From the NCBI RefSeq assembly GCF_004364645.1, contig NZ_SOAW01000001.1:992001-1056000 (forward strand): a stretch of DNA of 64,000 nt, given 5' to 3'. Below the pieces are notes generated by a model. The model was not told the DNA's origin. It ran no database searches and saw only the letters and a program-made list of their open reading frames with translations. This DNA comes from Naumannella halotolerans. GTDB taxonomy: Bacteria > Actinomycetota > Actinomycetes > Propionibacteriales > Propionibacteriaceae. Of this stretch, positions 16,436-24,642 are shown piece after piece (position 1 is the stretch's first letter; each line of letters opens with the position of its first letter). Made by a program: the position numbers and the translations under genes.

Positions 16436-17773
16436 ATGTGCCCCCGCCCCGCCTCCTTCGTCGCGGTGCTGGCGGCTCTGACCCTGGCGGTGAGCAGCAG
16501 CGGATGTTCACTGGTGGGCCGGACCATCGAACAGGGAAACGCCGTCGAACTGGAACTCGATGCGATCGCCGGGATCGGCGGCCGTGACCCCGAACCGGGA
16601 CTGGCGATGGCCGGACACCTGGCAGTCGCCGAGAACGGTCTGGCCGTGGTCGACGCGAGCACCGGCGAACCGAGCGCGGTCTACCCCGAATCGGCCGTCG
16701 TCGCCAGCCCGCAGGTGGTGCACATCGCCGAGGACGGCTCAGCCCTGGTCGCCGACGGCGAAACCGGCGAGGTGCCGCAGTTCTTCCGGATCCAGGGTGA
16801 CGAACTCGACCGGTTCCCGCTGCCCGACCTGACCGGCAGCGGCGACCGGCTGACCGAACTGAGCGTGATCGGCACCAGCACCGGCGCGATCACGATCAGC
16901 GCCTGCACCGAGTCCTCGGAGGTGAAGTACCTGGCCGGCCTCGACCCGGTCACCGGTGCGATCCTGTGGCGCGCGGAGTCCGACCGGGGCAGTGCCTGCC
17001 TGCCCGATGCGGTCGGTGAGTTGCACGAATCGACTGCGGTGGCGGTGGCGGTCGGTACGGCCGAGGAACCGACCCAGCGGGTCTTGGACCAGCGCACCGG
17101 GACCGTGCTGAACGACTGGAGCGAGGACCTGGTGGTCGGCAGTGCGTTCCTGCGCGGTGAGCAGGTGATCGCCTTCGACCTGCACGGGCAGGTTGCCTCC
17201 TGGCCGCTGGGCGACAACCGGGTTTCCTGGTCCACCCCCAGTTGTCTGCGGACCGATCGCGGGGCCGCCTGGCGGTGGGGCAGCGAGGTCGGGACGATGC
17301 CGATCGGTGCGACCTCGGTGCGGTATGCCACCTTGATCTGCGGTGAGGAGTCGATGCTGATCGATTTCAGCGCCGGCACGAGCATTCCGACCGAGACCGA
17401 CGCACCGGCGAGTGAGGAACGTCTGTCCACCGGCAGGTTCACTGTGTTGCTGAGCGACGGCACCCTGTCCGGCCGGGACGAACTCAGTGGCACCGAGGCC
17501 TGGTCCGAGTCCCTGGAACTGGAGCCCGGGGAGGCGGTGACCTTGGCAGCGACCACTGGTCAGGCCCAGCCCCTGGTGGCGCTGGAGATCACCCAGCCCA
17601 GTGAGGACGGCCGGCTGATCGAGTCCCAGCGGGTGCAGGTGATCGATCCCGAGACCGGGGAGGTCGTGGCACGATCCACCGACGGATTCGTCAGCGCCCG
17701 GGCGGGGTCGGCCATGTTGGTGGTCGACCAACGCCGTCAGCGGGTACTGCTGGTACCGAATCCGCAACGATGA
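16436..17773 (+). CDS. secreted lipoprotein with beta-propeller-like repeats
   Basis: A 445-aa predicted lipoprotein. A basic-hydrophobic signal (MCPRPASFVAVLAALTLAV) ends at the lipobox SSGC, giving lipidated C24 and a surface-anchored protein. The mature part repeats motifs of the type GLDPVTGAILWRAES and VIDPETGEVVARSTDG, typical of PQQ-like beta-propellers (YVTN/WD-like blades), without PQQ-dehydrogenase catalytic residues. The start at 16436 gives the best signal peptide and sits seven bases after TACGGT. Probable role: an extracytoplasmic binding or sensing scaffold. No neighbour suggests its partner. Confidence 0.75.
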   Translation: MCPRPASFVAVLAALTLAVSSSGCSLVGRTIEQGNAVELELDAIAGIGGRDPEPGLAMAGHLAVAENGLAVVDASTGEPSAVYPESAVVASPQVVHIAEDGSALVADGETGEVPQFFRIQGDELDRFPLPDLTGSGDRLTELSVIGTSTGAITISACTESSEVKYLAGLDPVTGAILWRAESDRGSACLPDAVGELHESTAVAVAVGTAEEPTQRVLDQRTGTVLNDWSEDLVVGSAFLRGEQVIAFDLHGQVASWPLGDNRVSWSTPSCLRTDRGAAWRWGSEVGTMPIGATSVRYATLICGEESMLIDFSAGTSIPTETDAPASEERLSTGRFTVLLSDGTLSGRDELSGTEAWSESLELEPGEAVTLAATTGQAQPLVALEITQPSEDGRLIESQRVQVIDPETGEVVARSTDGFVSARAGSAMLVVDQRRQRVLLVPNPQR

Positions 17774-17892
17774 GCTGCGGTTGGCACAGGTCGATGCGGC
17801 TGGCACAGGTCGAGGCGGCCGGCTCGGTGTCCGGCTGATTCCGGCTCGGCGGACCTGAGGTCCGGATCGGCCCCGGTGGCAGGCGGCTGCCC

Positions 17893-17898
17893 TAGGCT
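17893..17898 (+). promoter_or_regulatory. -10 hexamer of a leaderless promoter
   Basis: TAGGCT is followed by GTCGCCC and the GTG at 17906, the same seven-base gap as at 2461-2474. Confidence 0.5.
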
Positions 17899-17905
17899 GT
17901 CGCCC

Positions 17906-18901
17906 GTGGGAGAGACTGCCGGGCGCGACGACCGGATCACCTTGCGATTCATGACCACCCCGGCAGACACCGCGGCCGGTGGTCGGTCGGTGGCTGCGGG
18001 CAGCGTCATGGAGTGGATCGACAAGGCCGGGTACGCCTGCGCGGTCGGCTGGTCGGGTGCGTACTGTGTCACCGCCTATGTGGGCAATGTCCGCCACACC
18101 CGGCCGATTCCGCCGGGCAGTCTGGTCGAGGTGCAGGCGCGGATCATCCACACCGGCCGCAGCAGTATGCATGTGGCCGTCACTGTCTGTTCGGCCGATG
18201 TCAGCGACCACCGGTACTCGCCGGCGACCGCCTGCGTGTTGATCTTCGTCGCCAAGGACGCCGATGGCGCCAAGGCGACAGTGCCGGTGTGGGAACCGCT
18301 GACGGCTTCGGACCGCCAACTGGCCCGGATCGCCCTGGAACGCATCGAGCTGCGAACCGAGATCAAGACCCGGATGTTGGCCGAGGAGTTCACCGAGGCG
18401 ACTGCGGCGCCGCGGACGACGCTGCGATTCCTGGTCCCTCCGTCGGTGGTGAACTGGGGCGGGAAAGCCCACGGCGGGACCGTCATGCGCTGGATCGACG
18501 AGGCCGGGTATGCCTGCGCCACGGCATGGCTGGGCCAGGGCCCCGAGCCTGCGGCGGCCGACTCGGCGATCGCGGTCTACTCCGGAGGAATCCACTTCCT
18601 CAACCCGGTACGGATCGGCGATCTGGTCGAGTTGGAGGCCAGAGTGCTCCACACGACCGAGCGGAGTATGCACCTGAGTGTGCTGGTCTGGTCGGCCGAT
18701 CCGCGCCACCCCCGGGAGCGATCGCTGACCACCTTGTGCCAGACGATCTTCGTTGCTGCCGGTGATCATGGTGCGCTGCCGGTGCCGCAGTGGGATCCGG
18801 AACTGCCCGAGGATCGTCGCCACGCCGAGCACGTCACCGAGCTGATCGAACTGCGCAAACAGATTGCGCCGCTGCCGGTCGATCTCACCCTGCGGGCATG
18901 A
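17906..18901 (+). CDS. acyl-CoA thioesterase with two hotdog domains
   Basis: A 331-aa protein made of two tandem hotdog folds, as in the ACOT/BFIT group. Each repeat has the cue SVMEWIDKAGYACAV (about 32-46) or TVMRWIDEAGYACAT (about 190-204), with the following R(I/V)(I/L)HT...SM(H) strand. These enzymes hydrolyse acyl-CoA to free acid and CoA in the cytoplasm. The GTG at 17906 is chosen because of the upstream TAGGCT-N7 arrangement; a GTG at 17876 is an alternative. The stop codon directly abuts that of mftF on the opposite strand, with no intergenic base. Chain-length preference is unknown. Confidence 0.87.
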   Translation: MGETAGRDDRITLRFMTTPADTAAGGRSVAAGSVMEWIDKAGYACAVGWSGAYCVTAYVGNVRHTRPIPPGSLVEVQARIIHTGRSSMHVAVTVCSADVSDHRYSPATACVLIFVAKDADGAKATVPVWEPLTASDRQLARIALERIELRTEIKTRMLAEEFTEATAAPRTTLRFLVPPSVVNWGGKAHGGTVMRWIDEAGYACATAWLGQGPEPAAADSAIAVYSGGIHFLNPVRIGDLVELEARVLHTTERSMHLSVLVWSADPRHPRERSLTTLCQTIFVAAGDHGALPVPQWDPELPEDRRHAEHVTELIELRKQIAPLPVDLTLRA

Positions 18902-20440
18902 TCATCGGCTGAAGTATCTGCGCAACCTGGTCCGGCCGCCGGCCTTCGGTGTGGAGGACCCGGAGCCGAACCGGACCCTCGGCACCAGCGCAGCCAGCCG
19001 TCGGCTGCGGCAGACACCGAGCCACAGCCCGGCACCGTAGGCGAGGTCGTCCAACCGGCGAAGGATGCCGAAGCGCAGCAGGTCCAGTTCGGGTCGCTGC
19101 CGACGGTGGGCCGAGACGACATCGGTGAGGGCCGCGATCAGCAGCACGCGACGGGCGCGGACCGAGCACAGGGCGGCGAGCAGGGACAGCGGCCAGTAAT
19201 GGCGAACCACCGCCGAGGACAGATGCCGCACCGAGGAGACCGTTGCCCTGCCCACCAGGTCGGCGGCCAGGAGCTGCGGATGCCGGTAACCATCCAGGCG
19301 CCGGGACAACCGGGCCATGGTGATCAACAAGGTGAGGGCCATGACCGGTGGCGACCAGCGACGCTGGGCCACCGCGGCGATCACGACCAGCAGCAACCAT
19401 GGTGGCAGCTGTACCGGGCTGACCGCCTGGCGGTGACGCTGTGCCAACGGCGCCGCCGAGGTCCCGTAGAAGGCCTTCCGGGTCAGCCATTGCGCCATCC
19501 GTACCCGATGACCATGGTGCACCCGGGAGCGCGGCTCGTATCGCACCTGCCAGCCGGCCGACAGCACCCGCCAGACCAGATCGACGTCCTCGCCGCAACG
19601 CATGGACTCGTCGAAACCGTCGACCAGCAGCTCGCGCCGACCGAGCAGAGCGGCACTGGGCACATAGCTGATCAATCGGCCCGGGCCGACCGGCCCGGGG
19701 TCGGGACCCAGGTCCAATGACGATGCAGCGCGCTCGTAGGCGTGGAGAAGTCGATCAGCATCGGTGGCCGGCAGTCCGAGCACCCGGGGTGCGACCAGGC
19801 CGACCCCCGGATCGTCCAGATGTGCCCGCAACAACGCCAGCCAGCCCGGCTGCGGCACCACATCGGAGTCGACGAGGGCGACGAAGGCGGTGGTGCAATG
19901 GCGTACCCCCGTGTTGCGGGCCGCAGCAGGACCGCGATTGACCGGATGTCTCACCAGTTGTGCGCCGTGACGATGGCAGAGGACCGCGATCGGTTCGGGA
20001 TCCGCCGATCCGTCGTCGACCACGACCACCTCCACACCCGCCAGTGCGGGAAGTAGTCGGGCGAGCTGTTCGGGCCGGTCCTTGATCGGGATCACCACGG
20101 TGATGTCGCCGGTCTCACCGGGCACCTGGCCGATCTGCGGATCGGCGAAGCCACCGTCCAACAACAGGCGGACCAGCCTGGCCTCGACGCCCGGCCGGGA
20201 CCGCAGTCGCTGCTCGGCGGCCAACCGCAGCCCCGACCGCAGATGCATCACTCGGCCCGCGCTGCCCCCGACCAGGGTCCGGCCGTTGTCGAGCACCCGG
20301 GTGTGCCTGGACAACACGACCTCGAAGCCCGTCGGCGGTTGCCGCTCGCCGGGAGGAGCAGGCAGTGGCGGAGGGCCTTTGCTGCCGGATCCGGGAGCGT
20401 GGGCGGCGGTCGAACTCCGGTGAGTGCCGAGCAGGCTCAT
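18902..20440 (-). CDS. mftF: mycofactocin biosynthesis glycosyltransferase MftF
   Basis: A 512-aa GT2-family transferase; MftF builds the beta-1,4-glucan chain on premycofactocin. The N-terminal 110 residues include the family-typical GFEVVLSRHTRVLDNGRTLVGG (described here only by position, 38-59). The GT-A domain begins near 113 (TVVIPIKDRPEQL), with DDGS at 142-145 and the metal-binding DSD at 191-193. A C-terminal helical region with hydrophobic stretches suggests membrane association. It overlaps mftE by ATGA and ends flush against the convergent thioesterase gene. Somewhat longer than the roughly 470 aa I recall for mycobacterial MftF because of a Pro/Gly-rich N-terminus. Confidence 0.92.
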   Translation of the reverse strand: MSLLGTHRSSTAAHAPGSGSKGPPPLPAPPGERQPPTGFEVVLSRHTRVLDNGRTLVGGSAGRVMHLRSGLRLAAEQRLRSRPGVEARLVRLLLDGGFADPQIGQVPGETGDITVVIPIKDRPEQLARLLPALAGVEVVVVDDGSADPEPIAVLCHRHGAQLVRHPVNRGPAAARNTGVRHCTTAFVALVDSDVVPQPGWLALLRAHLDDPGVGLVAPRVLGLPATDADRLLHAYERAASSLDLGPDPGPVGPGRLISYVPSAALLGRRELLVDGFDESMRCGEDVDLVWRVLSAGWQVRYEPRSRVHHGHRVRMAQWLTRKAFYGTSAAPLAQRHRQAVSPVQLPPWLLLVVIAAVAQRRWSPPVMALTLLITMARLSRRLDGYRHPQLLAADLVGRATVSSVRHLSSAVVRHYWPLSLLAALCSVRARRVLLIAALTDVVSAHRRQRPELDLLRFGILRRLDDLAYGAGLWLGVCRSRRLAALVPRVRFGSGSSTPKAGGRTRLRRYFSR

Positions 20441-21174
20441 CGGCCGGCCACTTCGGCACCCAGCCGGCCGGCGGCCGAGGTCACCGGGGTGGTGATCGCC
20501 TCGACCAGCCGATCCACGATCCCGGCGAAGTGCTCGGCGCCGGCCTTCCCGGTGGCCCGGGTCGGATCGCCGAGGACGCCGCTGGCGCTGACCCCACGCA
20601 CCCCGTCCAGCAGCATCGAAGGCAGCAATGCCGAGAGCGGCTGCGTCACTCCCGGAGCCATCGCGGGAAGATCGACCAGCTCGGGCCGCAGGTGCAGCAC
20701 CAGCGAGGTCTCCCAGGCCCCGGCGTGGCTGTCACGGTCGTCGGCGGCCGACGCCGCTGGGGCGCAGGCGAACCAGGTCACGTCGCGGCCCTCGTACCGC
20801 AGCCGGGCCACCGCCTGGGTCAACGGCGCCAGATTCCCGCCATGGGCATTGACGATCACCAGACGAGAGGCCCACCGCAGGCACGACCGGCCATACTCCA
20901 ACAACAGCAGTTGCAGTGCGTGGGCACCCACCGAGACCGTGCCCGGGAACCCCTCATGTTCACCGCTGGCGCCGTAGCTGATGGCCGGTGCGACCAGGAT
21001 CCGGCCCTCGAGTTTCCCCGCCGCCGCCGCAGCCACCCGTTCGGCGATCAGGGTGTCGGTGATCAGTGGCAGGTGCGGACCGTGTTGTTCCACGGCGCCC
21101 AGCGGGAGCAGCACCAACGATTCCGGCGCGGCGGCCAGCTCGGGCCAGCACCGCTCGCCGAGCGGAGCCGTCAT
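20437..21174 (-). CDS. mftE: mycofactocin precursor peptide peptidase MftE (creatininase family)
   Basis: A 245-aa creatininase-fold metallopeptidase that releases the C-terminal Val-Tyr-derived dipeptide (AHDP) from the MftC-modified precursor. Metal-binding motifs are EQHGPHLPL (about 29-37), followed by an Asp in LITDT, and the second-shell YGASGEHEGFPGT (about 67-79) and NAHGGN (about 107-112). The ATG lies two bases after the mftC stop, and its 3' end overlaps mftF by four bases, so the genes form a tight operon. Product fully consistent with neighbours mftA, mftB and mftC. Confidence 0.94.
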   Translation of the reverse strand: MTAPLGERCWPELAAAPESLVLLPLGAVEQHGPHLPLITDTLIAERVAAAAAGKLEGRILVAPAISYGASGEHEGFPGTVSVGAHALQLLLLEYGRSCLRWASRLVIVNAHGGNLAPLTQAVARLRYEGRDVTWFACAPAASAADDRDSHAGAWETSLVLHLRPELVDLPAMAPGVTQPLSALLPSMLLDGVRGVSASGVLGDPTRATGKAGAEHFAGIVDRLVEAITTPVTSAAGRLGAEVAGR

Positions 21175-21176
21175 GA

Positions 21177-22433
21177 TCAGACCTTGGGCATGCTGCTCAT
21201 ACCGGCCAGCGGGCTCTCGTCACAGGCGCTCGCCGGACGTCGCGGCAGCAAGGTCAAGGGCACCGGTGCATTGCGTACCTTGCCCTTGTGCGAGTGGTCC
21301 TGCGAGGGCGAGGGCTTCGCGCTCCGGTCGGCTGCGAGGGTCTGTTCGGCATTGCCCTTCACACATTCGGGATCCGGTCCGTCCAGCGGCAGACCGGTGA
21401 AGAACTTCGCTGCCATGCACCCACCACGACAGGCATCGAAGGCCGAGCACGAGGTGCAGGCACCACCGGTCTGCGGGTTGCGCAGTTCGGCGAACAGCGG
21501 GGCGTCCTGCCAGACCGCGCGGAATCCGCCTTCCTGACCGACATTGCCGGCCTTGAAACGATCATGGATCGCGAACGGGCAGGCATAGACGTCACCGACC
21601 GGATCGACCAGGCAGACCACCCGGCCGGCACCGCACAGGTTCAGCCCGGGCAGCGCATCACCGAAGGCGGACAGGTGGAAGAAGGAGTCACCGGTCAGCA
21701 CCCGGTCGCCATTGGCGACCAGCCAGTCGTAGAGCTCACGTTGCTGTTCGGGCAGCGGATGCAGATCGTCCCAGACATCGGCGCCCCGTCCGGAAGGGCG
21801 CAGCCGGGTCAGCCGCAGTTGTGCACCATAGGTGTCGGCAATCGCCTTGAACTCGTCGAGCTGGCCGATGTTGTGCCGGGTGCAGACGACCGACATCTTG
21901 AAGTCCCGCATACCGGCGGCCTGCATGTTCGCCATCGCCCGCAGCGCTGCGTCATAGGTGCCGGCACCGCGGATCGGGTCGTTGACCTCGGCGGTCGCTC
22001 CGTCCAGGGAGATCTGCACGTCCACGTAGTCCGTGGCCGCCAGCTTCGCCGCCCGCTCGGGGGTGATCCGGAACCCGTTGGTGGAGAACTTCACCCCGAC
22101 GTGGTGCTCGACAGCGTAGTCCAGCAGTTCCCAGAAGTCCGGCCGGACCGTGGGTTCACCACCGCCGATGTTGACGTAGAAGATCTGCATCCGCTCGAAG
22201 GTGTCGATCAACTCCTTCGCCTCGGCGGTCGACAACTCGTTCGGATCACGTCGCCCGGACGAGGACAGGCAGTGGACGCAGGACAGATTGCAGGCATAGG
22301 TGAGTTCCCAGGTGAGGCAGATCGGTGCGTCGAGGCCGTACTCGAACTGTTCGACCAGGGTTCCGGGGCTGGGCGTGTTGGACCGCGACTCGTTTCGATC
22401 GATGCCGGCCGGGGCCTGGGGTGCGAGGGTCAT
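21177..22433 (-). CDS. mftC: mycofactocin radical SAM maturase MftC
   Basis: A 418-aa radical SAM/SPASM enzyme that decarboxylates and cross-links the C-terminal Val-Tyr of MftA. The SAM-cluster cysteines are C48, C52 and C55 (CNLSCVHC), and the SAM-binding GGGEP is at 90-94. The SPASM region carries many cysteines (LCGAGRVVC, VYACPF, ACTSCSAFDACRGGC) for two auxiliary clusters. A 60-residue polar C-terminal extension ends in PKV. The start overlaps the mftB stop in ATGA, and AGGAG is within the mftB end. All residues expected for activity are present. Confidence 0.95.
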   Translation of the reverse strand: MTLAPQAPAGIDRNESRSNTPSPGTLVEQFEYGLDAPICLTWELTYACNLSCVHCLSSSGRRDPNELSTAEAKELIDTFERMQIFYVNIGGGEPTVRPDFWELLDYAVEHHVGVKFSTNGFRITPERAAKLAATDYVDVQISLDGATAEVNDPIRGAGTYDAALRAMANMQAAGMRDFKMSVVCTRHNIGQLDEFKAIADTYGAQLRLTRLRPSGRGADVWDDLHPLPEQQRELYDWLVANGDRVLTGDSFFHLSAFGDALPGLNLCGAGRVVCLVDPVGDVYACPFAIHDRFKAGNVGQEGGFRAVWQDAPLFAELRNPQTGGACTSCSAFDACRGGCMAAKFFTGLPLDGPDPECVKGNAEQTLAADRSAKPSPSQDHSHKGKVRNAPVPLTLLPRRPASACDESPLAGMSSMPKV

Positions 22434-22711
22434 GCGGTGGTCTCCTGGAGGATTCCCTGACCGGCCAAGGAACGCAGCGCGATCAGATAGGCATCATGGT
22501 GGGCGGGGTCCACCCCGGCCCTGGCCAAGGCGTCACCGACCGTTCCCGCCGTGCCCAGGTCCTCGACCACGGCAGCCAACTGCGGCGTCTTCAGGAAGCT
22601 GAGCTGGCGGGTGTGGAAGTCGTAGGCCAGGGCGCCGAACGGCTCGGGGCGCAAGGAGACCGACGGGCTGAGCCGCCAGTTCCGGTCGGTCAGGGTCGGG
22701 GCGGCCGTCAT
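22430..22711 (-). CDS. mftB: mycofactocin precursor recognition chaperone MftB
   Basis: A 93-aa PqqD-like RiPP recognition element that binds MftA and presents it to MftC. It opens with TDRNWRLSPSVSLRPEPFGALAYD in the pattern expected for MftB (positions 8-31, winged beta-strands), continues with the TRQLSFLK strand, and ends in predicted helices. The ATG overlaps the mftA stop as TGATG, and its own stop overlaps the mftC start as ATGA. This continuous overlap indicates stoichiometric, coupled translation of mftA-B-C. Confidence 0.92.
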   Translation of the reverse strand: MTAAPTLTDRNWRLSPSVSLRPEPFGALAYDFHTRQLSFLKTPQLAAVVEDLGTAGTVGDALARAGVDPAHHDAYLIALRSLAGQGILQETTA

Positions 22712-22878
22712 CAGTACACGCCGCACATACCGTCGATGGAGACCTCCTCGACCAAGGACTCCTCGGCGACCACCGGATCCGGTGCCTGCGGCTGCTCGGG
22801 AACATCGCCCGAGCGGTCCTGGCCGGCAGAGGTGGTCTGGAGTTCCTCGGCGGCAGCTGCGTTGGGGGTGACGGGCAT
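22711..22878 (-). CDS. mftA: mycofactocin precursor peptide MftA
   Basis: A 55-aa peptide ending in the diagnostic core IDGMCGVY, whose last Val-Tyr pair becomes the mycofactocin redox centre. The leader contains an acidic recognition stretch (VVAEESLVEEVS, about 36-47). The ATG at 22878 is preceded by a perfect AGGAGG six bases upstream; an earlier in-frame start at 22899 lacks this. At 55 aa it is much longer than the roughly 30-aa mycobacterial peptides because of an extra Ala/Gln/Pro-rich N-terminal half. It leads the mftA-B-C-E-F operon and is divergent from the methanol dehydrogenase gene. Confidence 0.96.
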   Translation of the reverse strand: MPVTPNAAAAEELQTTSAGQDRSGDVPEQPQAPDPVVAEESLVEEVSIDGMCGVY

Positions 22879-22929
22879 CTTCGACCTCCTGATCATCACG
22901 GAGAGGGTGCTTCTCCGCTGCGTCTTGCC

Positions 22930-22935
22930 AACCTA
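22930..22935 (-). promoter_or_regulatory. candidate -10 hexamer of the mftA operon
   Basis: TAGGTT on the minus strand lies 51 bp before the mftA start and would give a leader of about 45 nt including the AGGAGG site. The hexamer is flanked by TGCC and GGCA, a small dyad (22926-22939). Confidence 0.4.
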
Positions 22936-22974
22936 GGCAGCGGTCGGGTCGGCGGATACTCCCGTGCAGGGCCG

Positions 22975-23005
22975 GGTCGGCCTGTCCGGTCGGGCAGGAC
23001 CGACC
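22975..23005. promoter_or_regulatory. 31-bp inverted repeat between mftA and mdo
   Basis: GGTCGG (22975-22980) pairs with CCGACC (23000-23005), and CCTGTCC (22981-22987) with GGGCAGG (22992-22998), around a GGTC centre; one base is extra and one pair is T-G. It lies between the two divergent candidate promoters. Its central TCCGGTCGG is shared with the paired elements near mftD. It is a plausible operator for a common regulator. Confidence 0.5.
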
Positions 23006-23059
23006 TCCCTTCGCCGCCCGTTTCGCAATCCTCGTCTGTTCGGCACCGGTCCTACGCCC

Positions 23060-23065
23060 TAGCGT
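23060..23065 (+). promoter_or_regulatory. candidate -10 hexamer of the methanol dehydrogenase operon
   Basis: TAGCGT lies 80 bp before the ATG at 23145 and would give a leader of about 72 nt ending in AAAGGAG. No clear -35 was found, which would fit activator-dependent transcription. Confidence 0.35.
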
Positions 23066-23144
23066 CGGCCGAAACCCGCCCCCGACACCGGTCGGTTCAT
23101 GATCGAGTCCTCGGGTCGGCGGCACCATCAAAGGAGATGTGCAG

Positions 23145-24437
23145 ATGCAAGTAGAAGAACTGCTGAAACCGTTCCCGATCAAGGAGTTCCACCCCTTCCC
23201 CCGGGCGCTCCTGGGACCCGGGTCGCACGAGATCATCGGTCCGGAGGCGAAGAAGCTGGGCTTCAAGAAGATCTTGGTGATGACCTCCGGGCTGCGCGGG
23301 ACCGGCATCGTGGAGAAGATCGTCGGTTCGTTGGAGTACCACGGCCTGGAGACCGTGCTGTACGACAAGGTCGAGTCCAATCCGAAGGACTACAACGCGA
23401 TGGACGGCGCCAAGCTGTACATGGAGAACGACTGCGATTCCTTCGTCTCCATCGGTGGCGGTTCCTCCCATGACGCCTGCAAGGGTGCGCGGATCGCGGT
23501 GGCCCACGACGGACGCAATGTGAACGAGTTCGAGGGATTCAACAAGAGCGAGAACCCGAAGAATCCGCCGCACATCGCCGTCTCCACCACCGCCGGCACC
23601 GGGTCGGAGACCTCCTGGGCCTATGTCATCACCGACACCACCACCGACCCGAGCAAACCGCACAAGTACGTGGCCTTCGACGACGCGGCGGTGGCGACCC
23701 TGGCGATCGACGACCCGGTGCTCTACTACGACTGTCCGCGGCATTTCACCGCCCAGTGCGGGTTCGATGTGCTGGCCCACGGCTCGGAGCCCTATGTGTC
23801 ACGGCTGAACTTCGAACCGTCGCTGGGCAATGCGATCCGGTCGATCGAGCTGACCTCCCAGAACCTGGTGAAGGCCACCTGGAACGGTTACGACCTGGCT
23901 GCGCGCGAGGGCATGATGTATGCCCAGTACATCGCGGCACAGGCGTTCAACTCCGGCGGTCTCGGGATCATCCACTCGATCAGTCACGCCACCAGCGCCT
24001 TCTTCGACACCCACCATGGTCTGAACAACGCGATCGCACTGCCGCGGGTCTGGGCATTCAACCTCTCCACCGAGTACCAGCGGTTCGCCAACATCGCCAA
24101 GGCGATGGGTGTCGACACCACTCACATGACGACCGTGCAGGCTGCCGACGCAGCGGTGGCGGCGGCGATCCGGCTGCTGCGCGACTGCGGCATCCCGGAG
24201 AAGATGACCGACATCACCAAGGAGACGCACGAGAAGAACCGCCTGGGTGAGGGCCCGACCGAGTACTACAAGGAACACCCCACGGTCAGCGGTGACCCGG
24301 AGACGATCGACAACGTGACCAACCACGTCCTCGGTGACTCCTGCACCGAGGCGAACCCGCGCGAGTGCACCTTCGAGACGGTACGCCCGGTCGTCGATCA
24401 CACCTACAACGGCGACCTCGACGATCTGCTGACCTGA
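23145..24437 (+). CDS. mdo: NDMA-dependent (mycofactocin-associated) methanol dehydrogenase
   Basis: A 430-aa type III iron-containing alcohol dehydrogenase closely matching the actinobacterial Mdo/Mno group, which oxidises methanol and other alcohols with tightly bound NAD(H) that is re-oxidised by mycofactocin (or the artificial acceptor NDMA). It starts QVEELLKPFPIKEFHPFPRA in the group's characteristic way, has the nucleotide loop GGGSSHDACKG (about 106-116), the STTAGTGSE stretch, and histidines of the metal site in the C-terminal half (IHSISHATSAFFDTHHG). The ATG at 23145 has AGGAG eight bases upstream; the GTG at 23139 is too close. It heads a four-gene operon and is divergent from mftA. 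Confidence 0.93.
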   Translation: MQVEELLKPFPIKEFHPFPRALLGPGSHEIIGPEAKKLGFKKILVMTSGLRGTGIVEKIVGSLEYHGLETVLYDKVESNPKDYNAMDGAKLYMENDCDSFVSIGGGSSHDACKGARIAVAHDGRNVNEFEGFNKSENPKNPPHIAVSTTAGTGSETSWAYVITDTTTDPSKPHKYVAFDDAAVATLAIDDPVLYYDCPRHFTAQCGFDVLAHGSEPYVSRLNFEPSLGNAIRSIELTSQNLVKATWNGYDLAAREGMMYAQYIAAQAFNSGGLGIIHSISHATSAFFDTHHGLNNAIALPRVWAFNLSTEYQRFANIAKAMGVDTTHMTTVQAADAAVAAAIRLLRDCGIPEKMTDITKETHEKNRLGEGPTEYYKEHPTVSGDPETIDNVTNHVLGDSCTEANPRECTFETVRPVVDHTYNGDLDDLLT

Positions 24438-24453
24438 TCAGCCGTGCCGGAGA

Positions 24454-24470
24454 CGGCGTCGCTGACGCCG
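24454..24470. terminator. hairpin just after the methanol dehydrogenase gene
   Basis: A seven-base perfect stem, CGGCGTC with GACGCCG, closes a GCT loop. It starts 17 bp past the mdo stop and has no T tract. It may attenuate transcription into moxR or stabilise the mdo mRNA end. Confidence 0.45.
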
Positions 24471-24495
24471 GCCCCGGACGAGGTGAACACCGGAC

Positions 24496-24511
24496 CGCCT
24501 GGATCCAGGCG
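24496..24511. promoter_or_regulatory. perfect 16-bp palindrome between mdo and moxR
   Basis: CGCCTGGATCCAGGCG is a perfect palindrome with no spacer. It lies in the 205-bp gap between mdo and moxR. It could be a protein-binding site for a separate moxR promoter. Confidence 0.4.
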
Positions 24512-24552
24512 ATCTTGATCCCGCATGTCGATTCAGGACGGGACGTGGGGGA

Positions 24553-24584
24553 GGGGTACGGCGACGAGCCGGCCTCCGTACCCC
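24553..24584. promoter_or_regulatory. leader hairpin upstream of moxR
   Basis: GGGGTACGG (24553-24561) pairs with CCGTACCCC (24576-24584) across a 14-nt loop that itself contains GCCGGC. It ends 58 bp before the moxR start. Function unknown; possibly an attenuator or a processing site. Confidence 0.4.
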
Positions 24585-24642
24585 CACGTACCCGTCATCG
24601 GTGCCCCCGGCACCCACCGCAGGACGCGACAAGGAAGTAGCC

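Noticed and set aside
16739-18832. A 697-codon minus-strand frame
   Set aside because: It crosses two unrelated plus-strand genes (lipoprotein and thioesterase) and has no domain; shadow.
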